From Microtetraspora glauca (lineage in GTDB: Bacteria > Actinomycetota > Actinomycetes > Streptosporangiales > Streptosporangiaceae), in assembly GCA_001570385.1 (NCBI GenBank), contig BBYL01000007.1, positions 682,001-746,000 on the forward strand: a DNA stretch of 64,000 bases, in the 5' to 3' direction. A program made the translations under genes and the position numbers. Positions 1 to 8,622 of the stretch are shown here, one piece after another (position 1 is the first letter of the stretch; each line of letters opens with the position of its first letter). The notes under the pieces are model-generated. The model searched no databases. It had not been told where the DNA came from and worked only from the letters and a program-made list of their open reading frames with translations.

Positions 1-870
1 CCGGCCGAGCTTCTGCAACGCGGCATCGCGTGCCGAGAGCGCCTCCTCGTTCTCCGGGTGCACGGTGAGGATGCGGTGCGCCTCACTCAGCGCCTCCTCG
101 TCCATGTCGCACCACGTCAGCACGTCGATCAGCACGAGGCGCAGATCGGGGTCGGCCGGGTCGCGGTCGGCGGCGGCCCGTGCCTCCTTCACGGCTTCGG
201 TCCTGCGACCCTCCGAGGAAAGGATCTTCGTTCGGGCGCGTACGGAGGCGACGTCCTCCGCCTCTCCGAGGATCGCCAGCGCCTGTGCGGGATACAGGTA
301 GCTGTCGTAGATCTCGGCGAGTTCGTGGCTCGGCTGCGCCGATGTGACGCGGGCGGCCGCATCGATCCGGCGCAGGTCGAGTAGGTTCACGAGCTTGCGC
401 TGCCGCAGATCCTGGTCGTCGGGGGCCAACTCCAGCCCGCGTTCGGCGGCGGCCAGTGCATCGGTACGCAGCCCGAGCGCTTCCGCGCAACGCGCCTGGA
501 GAAGGTGGAACCGCGCGTCGTCCGGCCTGCGGCGCGCGGCGTCACGCGCGGCGGCGTAGGCGCTGTACGGGCGGGAGGCAGCGGCCAGGTAGTCGATCCG
601 TAACGCCAGCGCTTTCGCGTGCGCCGGGTCCGCTCCGAGCAGCCGGTCGAGTACGCGCAGAGCCCGGGTGTGGTCGCCCTCGGCGGCGAACAGCGCGGCC
701 ACGGACAGGCAGGCTTCCGCGGGGGCCCGGTCGAGATATCGGCGGAAACCTCGTTCGGCGCCGCGGTTGCGGCCACGCGTCAGCTTCGCGGCCGCCTGGG
801 AGAACTCGGGAACCTCGTTCGGCGACACCTCCGCGACAGGGGTGCCGTTGTCCGCGACGCCGGTAGTCAC
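1..870 (-). CDS. TPR-repeat protein, 3' end beyond the left edge
   Basis: An open frame of 290 codons runs from a GTG at 870 off the left edge with no stop. The protein is Ala/Leu/Arg-rich and helical, with recurring TPR-like pairs such as ALRVLDRLLGADPAHAKAL near residues 60-80 and ALAAAERGLELAPDD near 130-145. TPR domains are scaffolds for protein contacts, so a binding role is likely but the partner is unknown. The first upstream in-frame stop (TAG) lies six codons before the GTG, so this GTG is the earliest possible start; no strong ribosome site is seen. It reads the same way as atpB, 91 bases upstream, and could share its transcript. Confidence 0.7.
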   Translation of the reverse strand, partial: MTTGVADNGTPVAEVSPNEVPEFSQAAAKLTRGRNRGAERGFRRYLDRAPAEACLSVAALFAAEGDHTRALRVLDRLLGADPAHAKALALRIDYLAAASRPYSAYAAARDAARRRPDDARFHLLQARCAEALGLRTDALAAAERGLELAPDDQDLRQRKLVNLLDLRRIDAAARVTSAQPSHELAEIYDSYLYPAQALAILGEAEDVASVRARTKILSSEGRRTEAVKEARAAADRDPADPDLRLVLIDVLTWCDMDEEALSEAHRILTVHPENEEALSARDAALQKLGR

Positions 871-961
871 GTCTTGGTTCTATCGGCAAAGCACTGCATT
901 GTCTGTGATTCGCCGTTAATCAGACGCGGTCATCGGACCTGTCCGTCGACCGCTTCTGTGT

Positions 962-1750
962 TCAGTGTTCGGGGTGGAGGGCGCCGCCGATGTACATGGC
1001 GGTGAGCATGGTGAACAGGAACGCCTGGAGGAACTGCAGGAACATCTCGAACCCGGTCATGGCGACCGCGACGGCCACGCTCAGCAGCCCCACCGGCGCC
1101 CCGGCCACGGTCGGATGCTCGTACAGGAGCCAGAAACCGGCCGCGCTGAAGAACGCCAGGAGCAGGTGCCCGGCGAACATGTTGGCGAACAGCCGTACGG
1201 CGTGCGTGAACGGCGCCGTGACGAAGGTGTAGAGCAGTTCGAGCGGCGCGTACAGCACGAGCGCCAGCGCCTTGGGCAGCCCCGGCGGGAACATCAGGTT
1301 CCTGAAGTAGCCGACGAGGCCCTGGTGCCTGATGCCGAGATAGATCTTGATCACGTAGGCGGCGAGCGCGAACACGATCGGGAACGCGATGTGGGAGTTG
1401 ATCGGGAACTGTATCCCGGGAATCACTCCCATGAAGTTCCACAGCAGGATCAGGCAGAACAGGCTGAGCAGCAACGGCATCCAGCGGTCGGCGTCCTTGC
1501 CGAGGAACGGCCGCGCCACCTGGTCGCGGATGAAGAGATAGACGATCTCTCCGGCGTTCTGCATGCCCCGTGGCACCAGCGTGGGCTTGGCGAAGGCAGC
1601 CCAGGCGAGCGCGCACAGCAGGAACGCCCCGGTCACGGCCATCACGACCGGTTTGGTCAGCCAGAACGGGGCGCCGGACCACAGCGGCGGAAAGTCGAAG
1701 AGCTCCAATCCGGGAGCCCGGAACACGTCGTCTGCCAGGCGAATCGCCAC
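962..1750 (-). CDS. atpB: F0F1 ATP synthase subunit a, stand-alone copy
   Basis: 262 residues, the normal length for the membrane subunit a that forms the proton half-channels against the c-ring. The signature RLFANMFAGH holds the essential arginine at R186, and the C-terminal helix FLQAFLFTMLTAMYIG with Q242 matches the family; five to six hydrophobic helices are visible. The GTG start has a good ribosome site (GAGGAG, 5 bases upstream). What is odd is the setting: subunit a normally lies between atpI and atpE in the atp operon, but here no other atp gene is present and the gene faces a TetR regulator across two palindromes. It is either a second, regulated copy or a displaced only copy; the window cannot tell. 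Identity is secure, role of this copy is not. Confidence 0.93.
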   Translation of the reverse strand: MAIRLADDVFRAPGLELFDFPPLWSGAPFWLTKPVVMAVTGAFLLCALAWAAFAKPTLVPRGMQNAGEIVYLFIRDQVARPFLGKDADRWMPLLLSLFCLILLWNFMGVIPGIQFPINSHIAFPIVFALAAYVIKIYLGIRHQGLVGYFRNLMFPPGLPKALALVLYAPLELLYTFVTAPFTHAVRLFANMFAGHLLLAFFSAAGFWLLYEHPTVAGAPVGLLSVAVAVAMTGFEMFLQFLQAFLFTMLTAMYIGGALHPEH

Positions 1751-1777
1751 GGGCGCTCCTCGCGGTCCACAAAACTG

Positions 1778-1829
1778 GGTACGGCGTACTCACTTACTTT
1801 TCGACCATACTCAACCAGGTACGGCGTAC
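1778..1829. promoter_or_regulatory. Twin palindromic operators between atpB and tetR
   Basis: The 12-mer GGTACGGCGTAC occurs at 1778-1789 and again at 1818-1829. Its core GTACGGCGTAC is a perfect odd-length palindrome. The two centres are 40 bp apart, about four helical turns, and bracket an AT-richer stretch with a possible -10 (CATACT, 1806-1811) for tetR. The likely binder is the adjacent TetR protein, repressing both directions; this is inference from position and symmetry. Confidence 0.65.
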
Positions 1830-1849
1830 GCAATGGGGGACGATGGAAC

Positions 1850-2569
1850 GTGCCGGAGAATCTGTGGATGCGCCCCGAGCGCCCCTCCCGGGGTCCGCAG
1901 CCGAGCTTCAGCCGGGCGGCGCTGACCGAGGCGGCGATCCGGGTCGCGGACGCGGAGGGGCTGGAGGCGATCTCGATGCGGCGGCTGGCCGCGGAGATCG
2001 GCGCGGGCACCATGTCGCTGTACCGCTACGTCTCCGGCAAGGACGACGTGATCGAGCTGATGGTCGACGCCGTGGTGGCTGACTACCTCCCGGAGGGGAC
2101 CGCACTCTCCGGTGACTGGCGGGCCGATCTCGGCGCGATGGCACGGCAGGCCCGGCGGACCGTCCTGCGCCATCCGTGGCTGGCGCCCCTGGCCGCGAGC
2201 CGCCAGGGGGCGAGCCCCAACCGGTTGCGGCTGCTGGAGGCGTCCCTTCGCATGGTGGACGGCCTGGGCCTCGGCGTCGACGAGATGCTGACGCTCATCG
2301 GGGCGGTCTTCGCCTATGTCAACGGGTTCGTGCAGAGCGAGCTGGCCGAGGCCGAGGCGCTGCGCCGCACGGGCCTCGACCTGAAGGGGTGGACGGCCCT
2401 CCAGGCGCCGTTCATGATGGCCGCCATCGCGAGCGGCGACTTTCCCATGGTCGCCAGGATGGCGACCGAGGGCGGCCGCGCGTACGCCGACATCGAGGAG
2501 CGGTTCGAGTACGGACTGGAACGCCTGCTCAACGGCCTCGCGACCGACCTCCCGCGATCGGCGGGCTAA
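1850..2569 (+). CDS. TetR family transcriptional regulator
   Basis: 239 residues. The N-terminal DNA-binding domain is clear (LTEAAIRVADAEGLEAISMR, then LAAEIGAGTMSLYRYVSGKD), followed by a mostly helical ligand-binding domain of the TetR_C type. The GTG at 1850 is chosen because GGGGGA sits 9 bases upstream; an in-frame ATG at 1868 is an alternative. It is divergent from atpB, and the second palindrome (1818-1829) lies just upstream of its start, so autoregulation and control of atpB are likely. The effector is unknown; TetR proteins of this subtype often sense small hydrophobic molecules. Confidence 0.88.
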   Translation: MPENLWMRPERPSRGPQPSFSRAALTEAAIRVADAEGLEAISMRRLAAEIGAGTMSLYRYVSGKDDVIELMVDAVVADYLPEGTALSGDWRADLGAMARQARRTVLRHPWLAPLAASRQGASPNRLRLLEASLRMVDGLGLGVDEMLTLIGAVFAYVNGFVQSELAEAEALRRTGLDLKGWTALQAPFMMAAIASGDFPMVARMATEGGRAYADIEERFEYGLERLLNGLATDLPRSAG

Positions 2570-2593
2570 TCATGCGGCAACGTTCGCTTGGCT

Positions 2594-2620
2594 CGGGGGA
2601 TGCTCCGGCAATTCCCCCCG
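2594..2620. terminator. Probable terminator between converging tetR and LCP genes
   Basis: GGGGGA (2595-2600) pairs with TCCCCC (2613-2618) around a 12-base loop, just after the tetR stop and before the end of the converging LCP gene. There is no U-tract, as is usual in high-GC actinobacteria. Confidence 0.45.
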
Positions 2621-2679
2621 GTCGGTGAGAACGAGATTTCTATCCAATACCTCGTCGTGGACGGACTCTTTCAACGTGA

Positions 2680-4164
2680 TCACTTCTTGCAGATGTTCTC
2701 CGTCGCGGTCTTGGCGGACGGCGTGGGCGTGGGTGCCGCGGAGGGGGTGACGGTGACCTTCACCTTCTTGACCGTGTTGTGGTTCTGGCCCACGACGACC
2801 TCGATGCCCTGGACGTCCGCCTCGCGCAGCTCCGAGCCGGGAATCGCGGCGGCGACCGTGCGGGCCGAGTCCTCGCGGCCCTTGGCGTACCGGACCACGG
2901 TGGTGGTGAAGTCGCGGTTGGCGGTGTCGCCCGGAGCGGCGGGCACCATGAAACCGGCCCCGATCAGCGCGGTCTTGGTCCTGGCGCCGAGGCCGGTGAT
3001 CAGCGTGCCGTTCAGCACGCGGATCGCGATCCGCTCCGGCGGCACGGTCAGCGCGGCGGAGGCGGAGGGGCTGGGTTTGGGGGAGGCGGCAGCCTTCCCG
3101 GAGGCGGCGGGGGAGGCCGCGGCCGTCGGCCCGCTCAGCGGCTGGTCGGAGTCGATCCGCTGGAACAGCTCGCGGGCGGCCTTCTTGTCCCACAGCACGG
3201 CGGACTCGTTGGTCGGCGTCGTGAAGTTCACGTCGGCGAGGGGGACGGTCACGAACGTCACGTCGTCCGTCGAGACGTCCTTGAGCTGGCCGGCCAGGCC
3301 GACGAGGTCCTTGGCGAGGGCGTCGTCCACGGTGAGCGTCTTGAGAGTGGAGTTGACCAGGCCGGTGAGCTTGGCCGGGTTGGTCAGCGTGCCCCCGCTC
3401 ATGGCCTTCTGCATGAGCGCCGAGATCACCTGCTGCTGGCGGTCGATGCGGTCGAGGTCGGAGCGCGCCGTGGCGCGGGTGCGGGCGTAGGCGAGCGCGT
3501 CGCCGCCGTTCAGCTCGTGCGTCCCCGGCTGGAGGTTCAGCTTGGTCTTCGAGTCATTGATCGGCACCGGCGTGCAGACGGTGACCCCGCCCAGCGACTC
3601 CACGACGTCGATGAACCCCAGGACGTTGACCTCGACATAGTGGTTGATCTTGAGCCCGGTGGTCTGCTGGACCGCGCGCACCGCGAGCTTCGCCCCGCCG
3701 TACTGGTACGCGGAGTTGATCTTGTGCATGCCCTGGCCGGGGATCTCGGTCCAGGTGTCCCGGGGAAGGCTGACGACCGTGACCTTCCTGTGGTCCTCCG
3801 AGAGGTGGATCACCATCATCGTGTCGGTGCGCTGGCCCTCTTCGCGGCCCAGGTGGAGCTGGTTCTGCTGCTGCCGGGTGAGGTCGTCGCGCTTGTCCAG
3901 CCCGACCAGGAGGATGTTCATCGCGCCCTGGGGCACCGACGCGTCGATGCCCGCGTCGACCGACCTGATCTGGCTGGCGGCGTAGTTGGGAATCGCCCAC
4001 AGCGCGCCGGAGCCGAGCAGCACCGCTCCCGAGAGCGAACCGGAGATGATCAGCGACCGGAGGCTGGTGCGCCCGCGTCTGGCCCGCTGCGCCGCGAGCC
4101 TGACTCCGCCGTTGCCGTCGCCCCCTACGTGGACGCCGGAGTCCTCCTCGTGGTCGCCACGCAT
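2680..4164 (-). CDS. LytR-CpsA-Psr (LCP) family protein with LytR_C domain
   Basis: 494 residues from the ATG at 4164, which has AAAGGTG upstream; longer in-frame extension lacks a ribosome site. Order: short charged cytoplasmic tail, one membrane helix (about 35-58), the LCP domain (about 80-330) with the conserved NILLVGLD, RTDTMMVIH and SLPRDTW motifs (D90, R112, D114, R135, D136), an Ala/Pro/Ser linker, and a C-terminal LytR_C domain (IAIRVLNGT...). LCP proteins transfer lipid-linked glycopolymers such as teichoic acid or arabinogalactan to peptidoglycan on the outer membrane face. The neighbouring glycopolymer genes fit that job. Confidence 0.9.
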   Translation of the reverse strand: MRGDHEEDSGVHVGGDGNGGVRLAAQRARRGRTSLRSLIISGSLSGAVLLGSGALWAIPNYAASQIRSVDAGIDASVPQGAMNILLVGLDKRDDLTRQQQNQLHLGREEGQRTDTMMVIHLSEDHRKVTVVSLPRDTWTEIPGQGMHKINSAYQYGGAKLAVRAVQQTTGLKINHYVEVNVLGFIDVVESLGGVTVCTPVPINDSKTKLNLQPGTHELNGGDALAYARTRATARSDLDRIDRQQQVISALMQKAMSGGTLTNPAKLTGLVNSTLKTLTVDDALAKDLVGLAGQLKDVSTDDVTFVTVPLADVNFTTPTNESAVLWDKKAARELFQRIDSDQPLSGPTAAASPAASGKAAASPKPSPSASAALTVPPERIAIRVLNGTLITGLGARTKTALIGAGFMVPAAPGDTANRDFTTTVVRYAKGREDSARTVAAAIPGSELREADVQGIEVVVGQNHNTVKKVKVTVTPSAAPTPTPSAKTATENICKK

Positions 4165-4211
4165 CCGCGGGTCACCTTTCGGTTGCCGTCTTCGCCCCCA
4201 CGTACAGTAGC

Positions 4212-5282
4212 GTGAGCCAGGCCATGAAGCCCTTCCCCGACTCGCCACAAAAGAGCCCGTCGCCCGCGCGCGACTGGCCGCCGATTTCGGTGATCATGCC
4301 GGTGCTCAATGAGGAGCGGCACCTGGCGGAAGCCGTACGGCAGGTCCTCGCCCAGCAGTATGAGGGCCCCATCGAGGTCGTCCTCAGCATCGGCCCGTCA
4401 CGCGACCGCACGCAGGAGGTCGCCGACGCGATCGCCGCGGCGGATCCGCGCGTCGTCGTCGTGCCGAACCCCACGGGTCGCACCCCCAACGCCCTGAACG
4501 CGGCCATCGCCGCGTCCCGTAATCCGATCATCGCCAGGGTGGACGGGCACGCGATGCTCCCGCCCGACTACCTCGCCACCGCCGTCGAGACGCTCGAGCA
4601 GACGGGTGCCGACAACGTCGGCGGCGTCATGGCCGCCGAGGGCGTCACCCCGTTCGAGCAGGCCGTCGCGTGCGCGATGACCTCCAAGATCGGCGTCGGC
4701 AACGCCCGGTTCCACACCGGCGGCCAGGCGGGTCCCGCGGACACCGTCTACCTCGGCGTCTTCCGCCGTGAGGCGCTGGAGCGGGTCGGCGGCTACGACG
4801 AGCACTTCCAGCGCGCCCAGGACTGGGAGATGAACCACCGCATCCGCGAGACCGGCGGCCTGGTCTTCTTCCAGCCGCGCATGCGGGTGTCCTACCGTCC
4901 CCGGCCGAACGCGCGGGCGCTGGCCAAGCAGTACTTCCACTATGGTCGCTGGCGGCGCGTGGTCTCCCGGACCCACCAGGGGACGATCAACCTGCGCTAC
5001 CTCGCGCCGCCGGCGGCGGTGCTGGCCATGCTCCTCGGCATCGTCGTCTCGCCGTTCTTCTGGCCCGGCCTGCTCGTTCCCGGGGTCTACCTCGCGGCGA
5101 TCCTGGCGGGTTCCGTGCTCACCGGCCGCGGGTTGTCCGCCGCCGCGTTGCTCAGGCTCCCGCTGGTGTACGTCACGATGCACGTCTCCTGGGGCACCGG
5201 CTTCCTGACCAGTCCGCCGAGCCTCAGCAAGCCCCGCCCGGCGCGGCAGACGGCCCTGTCGCAGAACCTCCGCGGAGACTAG
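4212..5282 (+). CDS. Family 2 glycosyltransferase with C-terminal membrane helices
   Basis: 356 residues. A GT-A fold is shown by ISVIMPVLNEERHLAEAV near the N-terminus, an acidic DGH in place of the usual DxD (VDGHAMLPPDYL), and the acceptor-side QDWEMNHRIRE motif. The last 90 residues form two or three hydrophobic helices, as in ExoA-like membrane-associated transferases. It would add a sugar to a lipid-linked intermediate at the cytoplasmic face. Start is uncertain between GTG 4212 and ATG 4224, neither with a strong ribosome site. Its TAG stop overlaps the stop of the converging TagF-like gene (CTAG, 5279-5282). Confidence 0.85.
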   Translation: MSQAMKPFPDSPQKSPSPARDWPPISVIMPVLNEERHLAEAVRQVLAQQYEGPIEVVLSIGPSRDRTQEVADAIAAADPRVVVVPNPTGRTPNALNAAIAASRNPIIARVDGHAMLPPDYLATAVETLEQTGADNVGGVMAAEGVTPFEQAVACAMTSKIGVGNARFHTGGQAGPADTVYLGVFRREALERVGGYDEHFQRAQDWEMNHRIRETGGLVFFQPRMRVSYRPRPNARALAKQYFHYGRWRRVVSRTHQGTINLRYLAPPAAVLAMLLGIVVSPFFWPGLLVPGVYLAAILAGSVLTGRGLSAAALLRLPLVYVTMHVSWGTGFLTSPPSLSKPRPARQTALSQNLRGD

Positions 5283-7087
5283 GCGACCTCGTCCCCGGCC
5301 GTCGCGAGGCTTTTCCCCGCGTCGCCCCTGTCGCCCGCGCCCGCGCCGGCTCCGGCGCGGGCGCCGGCGGCGGTGACGGCGTCGTCGAACCGGGTGAGCG
5401 CGTCCGGGTGGTCGGGGCCGAGCAGGTACGCCCTCAGCTCGCGCCTCGCTCCCGCCAGGACGTCCTCCTCCGGGCGGATCCGTGACACGACGCCGGGCAG
5501 CTCACCGCAGTCCGGGCCGATCAGGTACGCCGCCGCGGCGGTCGGATAGCGCTCCCGGAACTCGTGCGCGGGCAGCCCGGCGACGTTCGTGACCGCGTAC
5601 GGCTTGCCGCCGGCGAGGAAGTCGGCGATCACGCTGGAGATGTCGCTGATCAGCAGGTCGGCCTGGTTGAAGCATTCGTACAGGTGCGGCTCGTCCCCCG
5701 TCACCGCGAGGTGCGGCGGGGCCGCCGCCCCCTGCTCGGCCTCGCGCAGCAGCCGCATGATCGCGGCGTGCGCCTCGCGCGCGAGCGCGGAACGGTGGCC
5801 GGTGAGCGGGTGCGGCTTGTAAATCACCCGCACTCCGAGGGCGAGCAGCTTCCGGACCAGGGTGGGGCCCATCGCGACGACCGAGGTGTGGAACAGATCG
5901 TCCGTCCACCCCTCCCAGGTCGGTGCGTACAGGACGCTCGGGTAGGGCAGGCCGGGACCGCTCGCCCGCACCCCGTGGAGCTGGGGCCGGCCGACCTCCA
6001 CGACGACCTCGTCCCGCACCCCCACCTGCGCGCGGCGATAGCGGTCCCGCCCGGCGGGACCGGCGACCCAGACCTCGTCGTACACCTTCGTGAACGGGTT
6101 GAAGGACGCCTCCTTGTCGCTGTCGCCGTGCCCGATGAAGACGCTGGTGACGCCGGGCATCCGGAGCATGTGGATGTTGTTGCCGACGTTGGACGCGAAC
6201 AGGGCGACCCGCGCGGTGTCCAGGCCGCGGAAGTTCATCATGTCGACGGCCGAGGGGATGCACAGCACCGGAAGGGTCGTGCGGCCCAGCGCGGTCAGCA
6301 GGTCGCGCTCCCGCAGCACGATCAGCACCCGGCTGCCGATCCGCTCCAGCGTGCCCAGCCACATGGTCGCCTGGTACGCCGAGTCGGCCGGGCCGGAGAA
6401 GTAGAGCAGCACCTCGGGGCGGTAGGCGCGTACCTCGTCGTCCACCGTCGCGATGACCCGCCGCCGGTCGGCCAGCGGGGCGGCGCGCACCACGTGGAGA
6501 TACAAGGCGAACAGGGCGGCGGTCTCCAGTCCGAGCGCCGCCCCCACACCGGCCGCGCCGAGCCAGTCCATGCCGGCCAGGGCGCCGAACGCGGCCGTCG
6601 CCACGGGCAGCACGTCCAGGTAGAGCAGGCGCGCGCCGCGCCAGTTGACGAGCGTCTCAGGCGGCGCGGGAGGGAACGTGACGTCGATGTTCCTGGTGTC
6701 GACCGGCTTCAGGTTGTGGCACCGGTTCAGATAGGTGGCCAGCGCGCTCTGGACGGCACGCAGCCAGTGGAACAGGAACAGGCCGCCCGCGAGGAGGGCG
6801 AACCACGGCGACTCGGCTCCCGCGGTCCTGGCGAGCAGCAGCACGGCCGCCATCTCGCGCATCAGGAAGCGCGGCGTGGCCGCGAGCTGGAGCCGGCCGA
6901 GCCGTTCGGCCGCCCGCCGCGGCAGGGCCAGCTCCGCGGCGTACGACACCGGCACCAGGACCACGAACACCCACGGAAGGGGGTACAGCGCGGCCCCCAC
7001 CAGTGCCGGATACGACGCGAGCACGACCCCGATGAGCAGGGCGTTTCTCCCCCTGAACGATCCCCCCATGCATGGCTGCCTACCCAC
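5279..7087 (-). CDS. CDP-glycerol glycerophosphotransferase family protein (TagB/TagF-like)
   Basis: About 600 residues. The N-terminal third has several hydrophobic helices; the C-terminal 330 residues carry the glycerophosphotransferase fold, with FIGHGDSDKEASFNPF, VLYAPTWEG, VIYKPHPLTGHRS and the DLLISDISSVIADFL motif typical of teichoic-acid polymerases. Such enzymes move glycerol- or ribitol-phosphate from the CDP-alcohol to a growing chain. The upstream gene makes a CDP-alcohol of the ribitol type, so a ribitol-phosphate polymer is plausible. The GTG start at 7087 overlaps the upstream TGA (coupled); ATG 7069 is an alternative with a better-spaced AGG. The C-terminus ends in a low-complexity Ala/Gly tail. 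Confidence 0.87.
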   Translation of the reverse strand: MGRQPCMGGSFRGRNALLIGVVLASYPALVGAALYPLPWVFVVLVPVSYAAELALPRRAAERLGRLQLAATPRFLMREMAAVLLLARTAGAESPWFALLAGGLFLFHWLRAVQSALATYLNRCHNLKPVDTRNIDVTFPPAPPETLVNWRGARLLYLDVLPVATAAFGALAGMDWLGAAGVGAALGLETAALFALYLHVVRAAPLADRRRVIATVDDEVRAYRPEVLLYFSGPADSAYQATMWLGTLERIGSRVLIVLRERDLLTALGRTTLPVLCIPSAVDMMNFRGLDTARVALFASNVGNNIHMLRMPGVTSVFIGHGDSDKEASFNPFTKVYDEVWVAGPAGRDRYRRAQVGVRDEVVVEVGRPQLHGVRASGPGLPYPSVLYAPTWEGWTDDLFHTSVVAMGPTLVRKLLALGVRVIYKPHPLTGHRSALAREAHAAIMRLLREAEQGAAAPPHLAVTGDEPHLYECFNQADLLISDISSVIADFLAGGKPYAVTNVAGLPAHEFRERYPTAAAAYLIGPDCGELPGVVSRIRPEEDVLAGARRELRAYLLGPDHPDALTRFDDAVTAAGARAGAGAGAGDRGDAGKSLATAGDEVA

Positions 7088-8494
7088 TCACCTGGTCAGC
7101 CGCACGTCCACGACGTGTCCGGTGAGGCGGGAGATGAGCACGTCGATGCTGGTACGGGCGACGGCGGCCGAAGAGAGCAGCGTTCCCGCCGGTTCGTCAC
7201 CGAAGGCCCGCAGCCGCATCGGCGTGGCGGTGCGCTCCGGGTTGACGCAGTTCACCCGTACGCCCTGGTCCGCCCACTCGTCGGCGAGCGCCTGGGTGAG
7301 GTTGACGACCGCCGCCTTGGTCGAGGAGTAGAGGCTGTAGTCCGCTCGGCCCCGCGTGTACGACGAGGAGGTGTAGAGGAGGAGCTGCCCCCTGGTCTCC
7401 GCCAGGTACTTGAGCGACGCGCGGGCGATGTTGACCGGACCGAGATAGTTGACGCCGACGGTCTCCTCGATGGTGGTGTGGTCGGCCTCGCCGAGCTTGC
7501 CCATGTGCAGGACGGCCGCCGTGTTCACCACGTAGTCGATGCGGCCGGTCTCCGCGTACACCCCGGCGAGCGCGTCCTCGACGGCGGAGGCGTCCTGCAC
7601 GCGTACGCCGCCCGCGGTCCGGGAGAAGGAGTGCACGGTCGCGCCGTAGCCCCGGGCGAGCTTCACGATGTCGGCGCCGATGCCGTAGCTGCCGCCGAAG
7701 ACCACGAGGCTCCTCCCGCGCAGCGCCTCGTGGTAGCCGTCCTCGGTCAGCGCGGGCGCGGTGCTCTCGGCGAGCTGGAACAGCTTGTCCGCGATGAACA
7801 CGTCGACGGGGTGGGTGACCTTCATGTTGTGCTCGCTGCCCGGCACCAGGTAGATCGGCACGTCGGGGAGGTAGCGCAGGACGACCCCGCAGTCGTCCGT
7901 CGCGGGAAGCTTGTCGAAGTCGGGGTCGGCGAAGGCCCGCCGGTACGCCGCCCGGATGACCGACAGCCGGAAACACTGCGGGGTCTGGCCGCGCCGGAGC
8001 CGCGAACGGTCCGGGATGTCGCGGATGATCTCGCCGCGCGGCCCGGGGACGGCCACGACGACGGTGTCCGACGAGGGGATGGCCACGTCCACCGCTTCGT
8101 AGCGGCTGAGCGCGGCGACGCAGTCGCTGATGATGCGCGGCTCCACGAGGGGCCGGACCGCGTCGTGCAGCAGCACGTCGCACTCCTCGTCGCCCAGCGC
8201 CTGGAGGGCGCGCCACGTGGTCTCGGTGCGGCTGGCGCCGCCTTCGAGGATCTGGGTGACCTTGGTGTAGCCGTTCCGCTCGACCAGGGAGGCGACCTCG
8301 TCGGTGAAACCGGGGGTCATCAGCACGATGACCTCGTCGATCTCCGGATGGCCGTCGAACACGCCGAGCGTGTGCTCCAGAATGGTCCTGCCGGCGATCT
8401 TCAGCAGTTGCTTGGGGGTGTTCAGTCCCACCCGCTGGCCGACTCCGCCGGCCAGTACGACGCCGACCGTGCGCAGACGCGATTTCGCGATCAT
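7088..8494 (-). CDS. Bifunctional cytidylyltransferase (IspD-like) / SDR reductase, CDP-ribitol type
   Basis: 468 residues from ATG 8494 with an excellent GGGGAGG site. Residues about 8-235 are an IspD/TarI-type cytidylyltransferase (VVLAGGVGQRVGLNTPKQLL; LLHDAVRPLV). Residues about 240-465 are a short-chain dehydrogenase (VVFGGSYGIGADIV nucleotide loop; YSLYSSTKAAVV with the YxxxK pair). The same fusion order is known in the Haemophilus Acs1/Bcs1 enzyme, which reduces ribulose 5-phosphate and forms CDP-ribitol. The partner TagF-like gene immediately downstream supports teichoic-acid-like polymer synthesis. The exact alcohol phosphate cannot be read from sequence. Confidence 0.88.
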   Translation of the reverse strand: MIAKSRLRTVGVVLAGGVGQRVGLNTPKQLLKIAGRTILEHTLGVFDGHPEIDEVIVLMTPGFTDEVASLVERNGYTKVTQILEGGASRTETTWRALQALGDEECDVLLHDAVRPLVEPRIISDCVAALSRYEAVDVAIPSSDTVVVAVPGPRGEIIRDIPDRSRLRRGQTPQCFRLSVIRAAYRRAFADPDFDKLPATDDCGVVLRYLPDVPIYLVPGSEHNMKVTHPVDVFIADKLFQLAESTAPALTEDGYHEALRGRSLVVFGGSYGIGADIVKLARGYGATVHSFSRTAGGVRVQDASAVEDALAGVYAETGRIDYVVNTAAVLHMGKLGEADHTTIEETVGVNYLGPVNIARASLKYLAETRGQLLLYTSSSYTRGRADYSLYSSTKAAVVNLTQALADEWADQGVRVNCVNPERTATPMRLRAFGDEPAGTLLSSAAVARTSIDVLISRLTGHVVDVRLTR

Positions 8495-8622
8495 GATGCC
8501 TCCCCGCACTGACCATACCCGCAGGCCGTTCACGAACCGCTGCCGAATGGCATTGCCACCTAGTGATCGCTCAGTTACGTTGCGGTGTGGACACGGCAGT
8601 GATCGAAGTGGAGCGGGAGACC

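Noticed and set aside
2588..4215. Plus-strand frames opposite the first LCP gene
   Set aside because: They lack domains and ribosome sites; the LCP motifs on the minus strand are decisive.
5564..8512. A very long open frame on the plus strand opposite the TagF-like and CDP-ribitol-type genes
   Set aside because: Its translation is Gly/Arg/His/Asp/Val-rich with no domains, the usual antisense mirror of high-GC coding DNA; the minus-strand proteins have clear motifs.
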